55,855 nt of DNA from Lachnospiraceae bacterium UBA7060 (GTDB lineage: Bacteria; Bacillota; Clostridia; Lachnospirales; Lachnospiraceae). The notes under the pieces were generated by a model. It was not told the DNA's origin and made no database searches. It worked only from the letters and a program-made list of their open reading frames with translations. The stretch covers positions 1 through 55,855 of the forward strand of contig DLAA01000079.1 in the NCBI GenBank assembly GCA_002493835.1, in the 5' to 3' direction. Below are positions 27,490 to 35,878 of the stretch, one piece after another (position 1 is the stretch's first letter; each line of letters starts with the position of its first letter). A program made the position numbers and the translations under genes.

Positions 27490-29046
27490 GTGGAATTGGT
27501 GAAGAAAAAGATACATATGGATCGGATAAACGGCAGAGCCGCCACCCAGATGGTATTGGAAGAAGATGTAAATATTTCAGATAACAAGCTGGACGCAAAC
27601 TATCTGCTGAGCAGTAAAGGCGAGATTATTATGGAGGAGATACGTCCCGGCGAAAACGTGGTCAGCTTGAAAGGGAAGCTGGTCGTATCTATTCTGTATC
27701 TGACGGATTTAAATGGCAGATGTGCCAGCATGGAGGCGGTGATACCTTTTGAGGAAAAGGTAAATATGGAGGGCGTTGGAAACGGCGACACGATTCTGGT
27801 AGACTGCTGTATCGAGGATTTGACGGTGGGACTGATTAATTCCCGGAAATTCAGTCTGCAGGCGGTAGTCTCTCTTACATTGGAGCGGGAAGAGCAGGTG
27901 GAGTGCGAGACGGCCGTAGATCTTTACCATGAGGAGCCGGTGGAGTACCGCAAGTGTGTATATCCTGTGGTGGAACTGGTGCTTCACAAGAAGGATATTT
28001 TCCGTTTGAAAGAGGAATTGGAGTTGACCGGCAATCTGCCCAATATTTTCCAGACCATATGGCATCAGATATCCTTCGATCATGTGGAATTTAAGGCGCT
28101 GGAGGAGAAGCTCTCAATTCAAGGTGAGATGCGGGCCTTTTTCCTCTATGAAGGGGAGGGGGATAACGATAGAACCCAGTGGTATGAAAATACGGTTCCC
28201 TTCAGCGGTATTATTGAGTGCCATGGGTGCCGGGAAAATATGATTCCGGATATTCAATATCATCTCGGGCAGTGCAATGTGGAAGTGCGGCAGGATTTTG
28301 ACGGGGAGGAGAGAGTCTTTTGTGTAGAACCTGTGCTGGATCTGGATATCCATCTTTATGAGGAAGAGAATCTGGAGGTGATCTCCGATGTCTACGGTGT
28401 GGATAAAGAAATTGAGGCACTGACGACACAGATGCCCATTAAGAATCTTTTGCTGGCAGGCAGTGGAAAGTGCAAGATTGCTGAGCATGTGCAGATTCAA
28501 AATCCGGAGATGCCCATGTATCAGCTGATTCATTCTGATGGGGAAATCCAGATCAACGAGCAGACGATCGTGGAAAATGGGGTGGCAGTTACGGGCACGC
28601 TCCTTGTGACAACGCTGTATCTGAGCGGAGGCGGCGCAAAGGCAATCTATTCTACGGTAAATGAACTGCCCTTTCAGTATGTGATTGAGGCGGAGAATAT
28701 TCTGCCCACCTGCGTCTACAAACTGAGGAGCAGTATTGAGCAGCTGACAGTGACCATGCTTGACAGCGATGAGCTGGATGTGAAGGCGGCGCTGCAGTTT
28801 AAAGTGATCGTGTTTGCGGTCAGGAACCGGGATCTGGTCACGGATATCAAAGTGGAACCGCTTGACTTAAATAAGCTCAGTGACCTTCCGGGAATGGTGA
28901 TTTGTATTGCGGGACCTGGCGACACGCTCTGGGATATCGGCAAGCGCTACTATGTGCCTGTGGCGCAGTTGAAGGAGGTCAATGAACTGCCCACAGAGGA
29001 GATCAGTGCAGGGGATAAAATTTTGGTAGTGAAGGGCGGAATTTAG
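27490..29046 (+). CDS. sipL: SipL-like spore coat protein (SPOCS/DUF3794 + LysM)
   Basis: 518 residues from GTG 27490 with GGGAGGA 8-9 nt upstream. It has two to three SPOCS (DUF3794) repeats over residues 1-450 (e.g. SLKGKLVVSILYLTD, TGTLLVTTLYLSGGG). A C-terminal LysM domain follows (GPGDTLWDIGKRYYVPVAQL, about 470-518). Length and architecture match C. difficile SipL, which binds SpoIVA and tethers the coat to the forespore. A perfect SigE-type CATACA lies at 27427-27432, but the -35 side is unconvincing. It is not functionally related to the pyrimidine genes upstream. Confidence 0.8.
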   Translation: MELVKKKIHMDRINGRAATQMVLEEDVNISDNKLDANYLLSSKGEIIMEEIRPGENVVSLKGKLVVSILYLTDLNGRCASMEAVIPFEEKVNMEGVGNGDTILVDCCIEDLTVGLINSRKFSLQAVVSLTLEREEQVECETAVDLYHEEPVEYRKCVYPVVELVLHKKDIFRLKEELELTGNLPNIFQTIWHQISFDHVEFKALEEKLSIQGEMRAFFLYEGEGDNDRTQWYENTVPFSGIIECHGCRENMIPDIQYHLGQCNVEVRQDFDGEERVFCVEPVLDLDIHLYEEENLEVISDVYGVDKEIEALTTQMPIKNLLLAGSGKCKIAEHVQIQNPEMPMYQLIHSDGEIQINEQTIVENGVAVTGTLLVTTLYLSGGGAKAIYSTVNELPFQYVIEAENILPTCVYKLRSSIEQLTVTMLDSDELDVKAALQFKVIVFAVRNRDLVTDIKVEPLDLNKLSDLPGMVICIAGPGDTLWDIGKRYYVPVAQLKEVNELPTEEISAGDKILVVKGGI

Positions 29047-29086
29047 GGTAGGGTGAAAGGACGCGCCGGCCGTGGGGAAATCGAGA

Positions 29087-29115
29087 TTGTAAAAAATGGA
29101 AGAATCCTTTATACT
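29087..29115 (+). promoter_or_regulatory. Sigma-A promoter for the MFS/spermidine-synthase gene
   Basis: TTGTAA, 17-nt spacer, TATACT; the -10 box ends 33 nt before the ATG at 29149. The A-rich spacer start is compatible with sigma-A recognition. Confidence 0.62.
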
Positions 29116-29148
29116 ATGTAAATAAACGCGGTATGAAGGAGTAGTTGA

Positions 29149-30750
29149 ATGAGCACAACACCTGTTTTAAAGAATAAGATCTTTCTGTATTTGACGGAAT
29201 TTTTCGCGGGGATGTCCGTGATGGCTGTGGAACTGGGGGCGAGCAGGCTGCTTGCTCCCTATTTCAGTTCTTCCCAGATTGTGTGGACAATCATTATCGG
29301 CACGATTATGATTGCCATGGCGCTTGGGAATATTTACGGCGGAAAGAGCGCGGACAAAAATCCCAGTCCGGACAGGCTCTATACCCGTATTCTGATTGCG
29401 GGGGTATGGATTGCGGCGATCCCTGTGGCGGGAAAGTATATTGTGCTGGGGATATCGGCTTTGTTGATCTTTACGGTGAATACAAATTTTTTGATCTGGG
29501 CGGCTTTTGCAGCATGTATGGTGATCTTTGTATTTCCACTTTTCCTGCTGGGAACAGTCACGCCTTCTCTTGCAAAATATACGGTGGACAGCCTGGAGGA
29601 CAGCGGCAGCACAGTGGGAACGCTGAACGCCTTCAACACGATTGGCAGTATCATAGGAACCTTTGTTCCGACTTTCGTCTCTATTCCGGCGGTGGGAACC
29701 TCTGTGACTTTTCTGATCTTTGCAGCGATTTTGCTGGCATTGGGAGTTGTCTATTTTTTCAGCATAAAGAGCGGCTTGAAAAAGAGTGCCGTGTCGATGG
29801 TTTTGTTTGTTCTATGCTGTGCGTTTGGGGCATCGAATAGTTTCGCTTTCTGGGAGAGTGATCTGGCCTATGAGGGAGAATCCATATACAATTATCTGCA
29901 GGTAAAAGAAAATGACAGAAGCGTCATATTATCTACCAATGTGCTTTTTGGGGTGCAGTCTATGCTGGTGAAGGAGGAAGGGCTTACGGGTATGTATTAC
30001 GATTATGCCATGGCCGCACCTCTGATGACCGGGAAGGAGCAGCCGGCGGACTGCAATACGCTGATCCTTGGCATGGGAACAGGGACTTACGCCCATCAGT
30101 GCCGCGCTTACTATGGGGATATGCCGGTGGAAGGTGTGGAGATCGACGAGAAGATCACGGATCTTGCCAGAGAATATTTTGAACTGCCGGAGGATGTGAA
30201 AGTCACCACTTATGATGGCAGGGCTTATCTAAATGCTGTTGATGAAAAGTATGATGTAATTATGGTGGACGCCTACCAGGATATCACGATTCCATTCCAA
30301 ATGTCTTCCAAAGAATTTTTCACTTTGGTTCGAGATCATCTGACAGAGGATGGGGTGATGGTGGTGAATATGAATATGCGTGGCAGCGGTGAGGACAGTA
30401 TCAATGCCTATTTGTCGGACACGATTGGCAGTGTTTTTGACGAGATTTATACGGTGGACGTAAAGGGTTCCACCAACAGGGAACTTTTTGCATCCACCAA
30501 CCCGCAGATGCTTGAAAATCTGGAAAAACACAAGGAGGCAGTCTTGGACGAGAGCCTCCTTGCGATGATGAATACAGTTTCTGACAATCTGCTTCCCTAT
30601 GAGGCAGGGGAGCGCGTTATGACGGATGACAAGGCGCCGGTGGAGCTTCTTGGCATGCGTGTCATTGACGAGCTGATCAGGAATGAAGTGGCTTATTACA
30701 AGACGATTTATGAAAAGCAGGGAATCAGGGGTGTGATCAATGCGCTGTAG
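29149..30750 (+). CDS. Fused membrane transporter-like/spermidine synthase-like protein
   Basis: 533 residues. The first roughly 230 residues contain about seven hydrophobic segments of the type seen in MFS/SpeE fusions (AVELGASRLLAPYF, GTVTPSLAKY). The C-terminal half has a spermidine-synthase Rossmann fold: LGMGTGTYAHQ, VEIDEKI, YDGRAYL, DVIMVDAYQD. The usual GGGDG glycine loop reads GMGTG, so binding of decarboxylated SAM is uncertain and polyamine synthesis should not be assumed. It has its own promoter and is convergent with the GH42 gene. Confidence 0.8.
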   Translation: MSTTPVLKNKIFLYLTEFFAGMSVMAVELGASRLLAPYFSSSQIVWTIIIGTIMIAMALGNIYGGKSADKNPSPDRLYTRILIAGVWIAAIPVAGKYIVLGISALLIFTVNTNFLIWAAFAACMVIFVFPLFLLGTVTPSLAKYTVDSLEDSGSTVGTLNAFNTIGSIIGTFVPTFVSIPAVGTSVTFLIFAAILLALGVVYFFSIKSGLKKSAVSMVLFVLCCAFGASNSFAFWESDLAYEGESIYNYLQVKENDRSVILSTNVLFGVQSMLVKEEGLTGMYYDYAMAAPLMTGKEQPADCNTLILGMGTGTYAHQCRAYYGDMPVEGVEIDEKITDLAREYFELPEDVKVTTYDGRAYLNAVDEKYDVIMVDAYQDITIPFQMSSKEFFTLVRDHLTEDGVMVVNMNMRGSGEDSINAYLSDTIGSVFDEIYTVDVKGSTNRELFASTNPQMLENLEKHKEAVLDESLLAMMNTVSDNLLPYEAGERVMTDDKAPVELLGMRVIDELIRNEVAYYKTIYEKQGIRGVINAL

Positions 30751-30792
30751 CGCTTGTAATCCCGGGCATGTCCGCTGGCCTTGCATGTGTGT

Positions 30793-32808
30793 CTATGTCA
30801 GCTTGAGAATTGCCACGTCTTTCTTTTGCAGCGTGAGCGCGTCCCCCGCTTCATAGCTTTTACCTGTCAACAGGTCGCTGCCCGAAAAGGGCATTGCTGT
30901 CACATAGGCATCATCCCTGTGATTGAGGATGAAAATAAAGGTTCCATTCTGATTGATTCTTCTGGTCACCTCCACGCCGTCCGGCGTGTCCATGATAGGC
31001 GTAATGCCGGCCTCCTTACAAATTTCACCGAGATAATTCCGATAAAATTCGTCACTCGACCGGGATGCCACATAGTATCCGAAGCCTTTACCGAAGGCAT
31101 TCTTTGTGAGCACAGGCATACCCGCATAAAAATCTTCCTCGTAGAAAGCGAGCGGCTCTGCGCCCTCTGTGTGCAGCAGATCGCAGAGCATGGAAGCGGG
31201 ATAAGTCTTTCCACGATAGTGGAAATGATTGTGCATATCCTCGGGCAGAGCATCCTCCTCCTCCACCCAGATACCGAGGATGTCCCGCAGCTTACCGGGG
31301 TAACCTCCCACGGTCACCAGATCATGTTCATCTACATAACCGCTGAAAAAGGTGGTCAAAAAACGGCCGCCATCTCTCACATAGGCGCGGATTTTTTCAT
31401 CGTACCCCGTTTTCACCATATAGAGCACAGGGGCGATCACCAAGTCATATGCGGACAGGTCGTCCTCCACACCAATCAAATCTACAGGGATATTCTGGTC
31501 ATATAAAGCTTTGTAATATCGCTGTACTTCATCGCAGTAGTCCAGATAGACGGAAGGCCCGGCCGAGTAGTCGATGCCCCACCAGTTGTCCCAGTCAAAG
31601 ACAATAGCGGCTTTGGAGCTGCTTCTTGCCCCAAGCGTCTGGGCCCCCAATTTTTCAAGTTCTGCGCCAAGTGCGGCAACTTCCCGGAAGACGCGGGTGT
31701 TTTCATGTCCCGCATGGTCGATGACAGCGCCGTGATACTTTTCGCAGGCGCCGATGCTGCGCTTCATCTGGAAAAACATAACGGTGTCCGCGCCGTGCGC
31801 CACTGCCTGATAGCTCCACAGACGCATGACGCCGGGGCGCTTTAGCATATTGTAGGGGAGCCAATTGGTGACGGAAGGTGTCTGTTCCATCAGCGCAAAG
31901 GGCTTGCCCTGTTTCAGGCCGCGCATCAAGTCATGGCGCATGGCTGCGGCCTCTGCGGGTGTGTCGTTGGCAGGATAATTGTCCCAGGAGATAAAATCCA
32001 TATATTTGCCCCACATCTGATAATCCAGAAGCTTAAAAGTTCCCATCAGGTTTGTGGTGATGGGGATTTCGGGAGTAATGGCATGGATAGCATCATATTC
32101 CAGGCGGTAGGCGTTCAGAATACTCTCGGAGTTAAACCGTCTGTAGTCCAGTGAGATGCCCTGGAAAGCGGTGCGCTCATCAGGCAGGTGTTCCGAGAGC
32201 TTGTTAGGCACTACGATGTCCTCGAAGTCATAAAATGTGTGACCCCAGAAAGCAGTGTCCCAGACCCGGTTTACTTCTTCGATTGTCCCGTATTTTTCCT
32301 TCAGCCATTCCCGGAATTTTTTCTCGCAGTTTTCGCAGCAGCATTCCCCGCCGTATTCGTTGGAGATATGCCAGGCGACAATGTTGTCATATCCTTTATA
32401 ACGCTCGGCAAGCTTGGATGCGAGTGCTGCGGCATATTTCTGATAAGCAGGACTGTTGGGGCAGGAGTTGTGGCGGAACCCGAATTTGCGTTTCATGCCG
32501 TCTGCCTCCACCCGCAGGATGTCGGGATGCTTTCGTGCCATCCAGGCAGGATGTGCGCCTGTGGAAGTGGCGAGACAAACCTTCATGCCGTGGCGGCGCA
32601 CAAGTTCCATAATTTTGTCTAGTTTTTCAAAGTGATAGGTGTCTTCGTCGGACTGCAGCATGGCCCAGCTGAAAACATTCAGCGTGACGATATCGATATG
32701 GGCAAGCTTTAAAAGCCGCATGTCCTCCTCCCAGGTATCCTCCGGCCACTGTTCTGGATTGTAGTCGCCGCCGTAGGGGATTTTCTGTATTTTTTCATAT
32801 TCAATCAT
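30793..32808 (-). CDS. GH42 beta-galactosidase
   Basis: 671 residues; the ATG at 32808 (minus) has GAGAGG 6 nt upstream, and a longer in-frame extension lacks a site. It has a TIM barrel with acid/base Glu in AWHISNEYGGE and nucleophile Glu in FALMEQTPSVTNW. The Zn-site Cys cluster GGECCCENC follows, then the trimerisation domain (VFREVAALG...) and a C-terminal beta domain. GH42 enzymes hydrolyse small galactosides, often plant- or milk-derived, in the cytoplasm; no signal peptide is seen. No transporter or regulator is adjacent. The coding region ends 42 nt from the convergent MFS/SpeE gene. Confidence 0.93.
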   Translation of the reverse strand: MIEYEKIQKIPYGGDYNPEQWPEDTWEEDMRLLKLAHIDIVTLNVFSWAMLQSDEDTYHFEKLDKIMELVRRHGMKVCLATSTGAHPAWMARKHPDILRVEADGMKRKFGFRHNSCPNSPAYQKYAAALASKLAERYKGYDNIVAWHISNEYGGECCCENCEKKFREWLKEKYGTIEEVNRVWDTAFWGHTFYDFEDIVVPNKLSEHLPDERTAFQGISLDYRRFNSESILNAYRLEYDAIHAITPEIPITTNLMGTFKLLDYQMWGKYMDFISWDNYPANDTPAEAAAMRHDLMRGLKQGKPFALMEQTPSVTNWLPYNMLKRPGVMRLWSYQAVAHGADTVMFFQMKRSIGACEKYHGAVIDHAGHENTRVFREVAALGAELEKLGAQTLGARSSSKAAIVFDWDNWWGIDYSAGPSVYLDYCDEVQRYYKALYDQNIPVDLIGVEDDLSAYDLVIAPVLYMVKTGYDEKIRAYVRDGGRFLTTFFSGYVDEHDLVTVGGYPGKLRDILGIWVEEEDALPEDMHNHFHYRGKTYPASMLCDLLHTEGAEPLAFYEEDFYAGMPVLTKNAFGKGFGYYVASRSSDEFYRNYLGEICKEAGITPIMDTPDGVEVTRRINQNGTFIFILNHRDDAYVTAMPFSGSDLLTGKSYEAGDALTLQKKDVAILKLT

Positions 32809-32888
32809 CGTAACCTCTCTCTGCGCTGTGCACGGTTTTCCAAATTGAGCGAAGCCGGGGTGCGAGCTCCGGGAAATGTTCTGATAGA

Positions 32889-32926
32889 ACAAAAAGAACC
32901 GAAAGATATCTGTCGGTTCTTTTTGT
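32889..32926 (-). terminator. Strong bidirectional terminator hairpin
   Basis: A perfect inverted repeat of at least 13 bp (core AAAAAGAACCGA / TCGGTTCTTTTT) with a 10-nt loop and A/T-rich flanks on both sides. It lies just downstream of the minus-strand gene 32960-33595, whose transcript it should end, and upstream of the GH42 gene. Confidence 0.85.
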
Positions 32927-32959
32927 ATCGTACGCCTTGCGCTGCACGTTTAAAATCTA

Positions 32960-33595
32960 TTAATTGGTGGTGTCTGTAATCGTGGTAGTGGTCTGCGCTG
33001 CGTCCTCAGCCATCTTGTCAAAACCTGCCATCACAGCGTCGTAGGTTTGTTTAGAAATATCAGGAAGTTCGCGTCCCCACGTCTCCTCAGCCTGCTTGTA
33101 GCCCTTTTCAAAAGCCTTGCGCATATCCTCGATCTTGCTGGGATCACCGCCTGTCAGAGCTGTAGCGAAATCCAGAATTCTGTTGGAAGTCTGCTTCACA
33201 CCCCAGTAGCCGTCCTCGGAAATATCCTCTTTAGCCTGGGCCCTGGTAACTTCGTCAACTTCAAATTTACCACTTGCAAGGAATTTCCACATATCATCGT
33301 TAGCGATGCCGAAGGTCTGGCTCTGCTTGGTCATCATTTGTTCGACGATATTGCGCAGCTGATTCGTGTGTGCTTCCGCATCAGCCTTCATCTTGTTGAT
33401 CAGCTCTGTGTTCTGTACATACTTTTTGACAGGTACGTTCGCGCTGTCCTTTGATGGCTCATAGACCACACCGTTTTCTCCCTTTTCGGAAGAATCTTTT
33501 GTCTCTTCTGCCGGTTTTGTTTCTGTCTGTGTCTGTGTAACCGGGTATGTCTCGTAAGCATTATTGTTTACGCCAGTAATTCCGTTTACGCTCAT
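32960..33595 (-). CDS. Hypothetical protein, DUF5610-like C-terminal region
   Basis: 211 residues; AGGAGGG before the ATG. The N-terminal 60 residues are low-complexity (Thr/Gln/Glu/Lys). The C-terminal half is helical, with SNRILDFATALTGGDPSKI and WGRELPDISKQTYDAVMAGF. From memory this C-terminal motif resembles families such as DUF5610 and proteins mislabelled hydrogenase-4 component G; I am not certain. There is no signal peptide, but the N terminus (MSVNGITGVNNNAYE) is reminiscent of flagellar-exported or surface proteins. A SigD-like promoter may precede it. Flanked by its own promoter and terminator, so monocistronic. Confidence 0.6.
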   Translation of the reverse strand: MSVNGITGVNNNAYETYPVTQTQTETKPAEETKDSSEKGENGVVYEPSKDSANVPVKKYVQNTELINKMKADAEAHTNQLRNIVEQMMTKQSQTFGIANDDMWKFLASGKFEVDEVTRAQAKEDISEDGYWGVKQTSNRILDFATALTGGDPSKIEDMRKAFEKGYKQAEETWGRELPDISKQTYDAVMAGFDKMAEDAAQTTTTITDTTN

Positions 33596-33682
33596 GGGTA
33601 TCCCTCCTTGGAAATATAATACATATATGTTTACTGCTGCGAAAAGACTGCCACAGAAGGCAATCTTCTTTTTCTATTTATT

Positions 33683-33710
33683 ATATCGTACCATTTATTA
33701 GAAAAGATTA
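33683..33710 (-). promoter_or_regulatory. Possible SigD-type (or sigma-A) promoter
   Basis: On the minus strand: TAAT, 16 nt, TACGATAT, close to the flagellar/late SigD consensus TAAA-N15-GCCGATAT. A sigma-A-like TATAAT (33680-33685) overlaps it without a good -35. Either would drive the gene at 33595. Confidence 0.25.
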
Positions 33711-33757
33711 GAAGAGAAATTGTATTTTATGGAAGTAGTTATCAGGATCTCTGTAAC

Positions 33758-33786
33758 TTGACATTTTGTATAAAATTAAGTACAAT
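33758..33786 (+). promoter_or_regulatory. Sigma-A promoter for ispE
   Basis: Perfect TTGACA, 17-nt spacer, TACAAT. The transcript would carry a leader of about 80 nt before ispE, including an 11-codon minicistron. Confidence 0.75.
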
Positions 33787-33841
33787 CCTTTTGTATACAA
33801 AGTACATTTAGGAAGGAATCAAAAAAGAGAAAGGGATAAAA

Positions 33842-33877
33842 ATGCAAGCATTTTCGCTGGAGGCTTGGTGCAAATGA
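33842..33877 (+). CDS. Possible 11-codon leader minicistron
   Basis: ATG 33842, preceded by AAAGGG, encodes MQAFSLEAWCK. It stops in the ATGA overlap with the ispE start at 33874. The good spacing and the stop/start overlap suggest translational coupling. Too short for statistical support. Confidence 0.3.
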   Translation: MQAFSLEAWCK

Positions 33878-34737
33878 TGAGAAAAGAAAAGGCTTATGCG
33901 AAAGTAAATCTGGCATTGGACGTGTTGAGGAAGCGGCCGGATGGGTATCATGAAGTGAGAATGATCATGCAGACTGTGGATATCTGTGATGAACTGACTT
34001 TTGAAAAGACAAAAGAGCCGGGGATTACGCTTTGGATTGAAGGGGCGGATCTGCCAGCGGATACAGATAATCTGGCGTACCGTGCAGCTGCGCTTGTGCT
34101 GGAGGAAAAGAAAATCAGAGAGGGTGTTCGGATCACTTTGAAGAAACGGATTCCCATCGCGGCGGGCATGGCTGGGGGAAGCGCCGATGCAGCCGCAGTT
34201 CTGCGGGGGATGAATGAACTTTTCGCATTGGGGTATTCTACGAAAGAGCTGCAAATGTTAGGGGTTAGGCTTGGGGCGGACATTCCCTACTGTGTACAAG
34301 GCGGGACGATGCTCTCCGAAGGGATAGGAGAGATTCTGACACCACTGTCAACTCCTCCGGCTTGTCATTTGGTAGTGGCGAAGCCGGATATCAATGTGTC
34401 CACAGCTTTTGTCTACGGACATTTACAGGCGGACAGTCTGCCGTTTCATCCGGACATTGACGGTATGGTGCATGCCCTTGCTGCGGGCAGTCTTAAGGGG
34501 ATAACGGACAGGATGGGCAATGTGCTGGAGACGGTCACAGTACAGGAATATCCGATTGTCGGCCAGTTGAAAAAGCTGATGTGCGGGATGGGGGCTGAGA
34601 ATGCGTTGATGAGCGGCAGCGGTCCCACAGTATTCGGTGTTTATACAGATCAGGGAAAGGCGCGGGAGACGGCGGCAGTTATAGAGGAGAAAAAGCTTGC
34701 CGGAGCTGTTTTTGTGACAAGTTTTTGCAGGGCATAA
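33874..34737 (+). CDS. ispE: 4-diphosphocytidyl-2-C-methyl-D-erythritol kinase
   Basis: 287 residues; start at ATG 33874 or the adjacent 33877, with GGAGG 10 nt upstream. GHMP kinase: AKVNLALDVLRKRPDGYHEV, ATP-binding IPIAAGMAGGSADAAAVL, LGADIPYC and MSGSGPTVFG. It phosphorylates CDP-ME in the non-mevalonate isoprenoid (MEP) pathway. The longer upstream open frame overlaps the leader and is not coding. Followed by a tandem repeat and the GntR regulator. Confidence 0.95.
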   Translation: MMRKEKAYAKVNLALDVLRKRPDGYHEVRMIMQTVDICDELTFEKTKEPGITLWIEGADLPADTDNLAYRAAALVLEEKKIREGVRITLKKRIPIAAGMAGGSADAAAVLRGMNELFALGYSTKELQMLGVRLGADIPYCVQGGTMLSEGIGEILTPLSTPPACHLVVAKPDINVSTAFVYGHLQADSLPFHPDIDGMVHALAAGSLKGITDRMGNVLETVTVQEYPIVGQLKKLMCGMGAENALMSGSGPTVFGVYTDQGKARETAAVIEEKKLAGAVFVTSFCRA

Positions 34738-34744
34738 AAAGGTA

Positions 34745-34817
34745 TGAAAGGTTAAAAGGGTAAAAGGGTAAAAGATTAAAAGGTTAAAAGGTTAAAAAGG
34801 CAAAAGGGTATAAGGGG
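34745..34817 (+). repeat. Short tandem repeat, about 8-nt unit (GTTAAAAG)
   Basis: About eight imperfect head-to-tail copies of GTTAAAAG/GGTAAAAG fill the gap between ispE and the GntR gene. They run up to the gntR ribosome binding site (AAGGGG about 34812). Variation in copy number would change leader length or spacing. A related motif (TAAAAGGTAAAAAGG) precedes the PPIase gene at about 38113. Confidence 0.8.
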
Positions 34818-34823
34818 ATATAC

Positions 34824-35510
34824 ATGGATAAAGATTTTACAGTGAACATGAATGAGTTCCTTCCGCTTCGGGACGTAGTGTTTAATACACTGCGCCGGGC
34901 GATTTTGACAGGCGAATTGAAGCCGGGGGAGCGGTTGATGGAAATACATCTGGCAAACCGTTTGGGGGTAAGCCGTACACCGATCAGGGAAGCAATCCGC
35001 AAGCTGGAGCTGGAGGGCCTTGTGACCATGATCCCCAGACGGGGTGCGGAGGTAGCGCAAATCTCGAAGAAAAGCCTGCAGGATGTGTTGGAGGTGCGGC
35101 GGGCCCTGGACGCTCTCTGCGCGGAGCTTGCCTGCGACAGGATTACTGCGGAGGGCAAAAGCGCTCTGAAAAAAGCGTGTAACAGCTTTGAGGAGGCCAC
35201 GAAGACGAAGGATGTGGTTACCATTGCGGCGGCGGATGTGGCTCTTCACGATATCATTGTACAGGCTACGGGCAATCAGCGGCTGATTCAGCTGATTAAT
35301 AACCTGTCAGAGCAGATGTACAGGTATCGGTTTGAATATATAAAGGATGAGAGCGGACATGAAAATCTGATCAATGAGCATAGGATGATATATGAGAGTA
35401 TTATGAATGGCGACAAGGAGAAAGCGGCAGCTGCGGCGAGACTCCACATTGACAATCAGGAGAAGTCCATTATCAGGCAGATTCATTTTGACCCTGGAAA
35501 AAGGGTATGA
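34824..35510 (+). CDS. GntR-family regulator (FadR/FCD type)
   Basis: 228 residues. N-terminal winged helix (LRRAILTGELKPGERL, LGVSRTPIREAIRKLELEGL). The C-terminal FCD helical domain carries metal/ligand residues Asp and His in VALHD and His in LINEHRMIY and AARLHIDNQ. FadR-type FCD proteins respond to organic acids or sugar acids; the ligand cannot be inferred. No catabolic gene is adjacent; neighbours are ispE and a small membrane protein. The 8-nt repeat tract lies directly upstream. Confidence 0.9.
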   Translation: MDKDFTVNMNEFLPLRDVVFNTLRRAILTGELKPGERLMEIHLANRLGVSRTPIREAIRKLELEGLVTMIPRRGAEVAQISKKSLQDVLEVRRALDALCAELACDRITAEGKSALKKACNSFEEATKTKDVVTIAAADVALHDIIVQATGNQRLIQLINNLSEQMYRYRFEYIKDESGHENLINEHRMIYESIMNGDKEKAAAAARLHIDNQEKSIIRQIHFDPGKRV

Positions 35511-35579
35511 GTTTGTATCAAAAGCTCTCTGTGCGGGAATACTCCCAATGTCGAAACAATCGGCAGATGGGAGATCACT

Positions 35580-35858
35580 ATGTGGAATAAGGGAAAGACA
35601 CTGGCAGTCTGCATGTTTGCAGCGGCTTGGTGGGGCGTTTTTTATCCGGAACTATACTTTACCGAGGAGACCTGCGAGGAGATTCAGATGGCCGAAGCGG
35701 ATATGGCGGCCGAAAAATTTGAGTGCGGCGAAACAGATGGGGCAGTTAGAAAGATTGAGGCAGGAGAAGTCTGGCAGGCTTCCGGAGACAGTCTGGTGAT
35801 AAGCAGCAGATTTCTGGAATGGTGCGAGGAGCACCTGAGGGCCGGGAAAGAAAAATAG
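35580..35858 (+). CDS. Small exported or membrane-anchored hypothetical protein
   Basis: 92 residues; GGGAG 8 nt before ATG 35580. One hydrophobic segment (TLAVCMFAAAWWGVFYP, residues 7-23) is followed by an acidic soluble part with three Cys. No known domain. It overlaps no other gene and ends 20 nt before murI, so the two may be transcribed together. Function unknown. Confidence 0.55.
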   Translation: MWNKGKTLAVCMFAAAWWGVFYPELYFTEETCEEIQMAEADMAAEKFECGETDGAVRKIEAGEVWQASGDSLVISSRFLEWCEEHLRAGKEK

Positions 35859-35878
35859 AGAAAGGTTGTTTCATATCC

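Noticed and set aside
30781..31506. A 241-codon plus-strand frame
   Set aside because: Opposite the GH42 gene; no recognisable domain or start signals.
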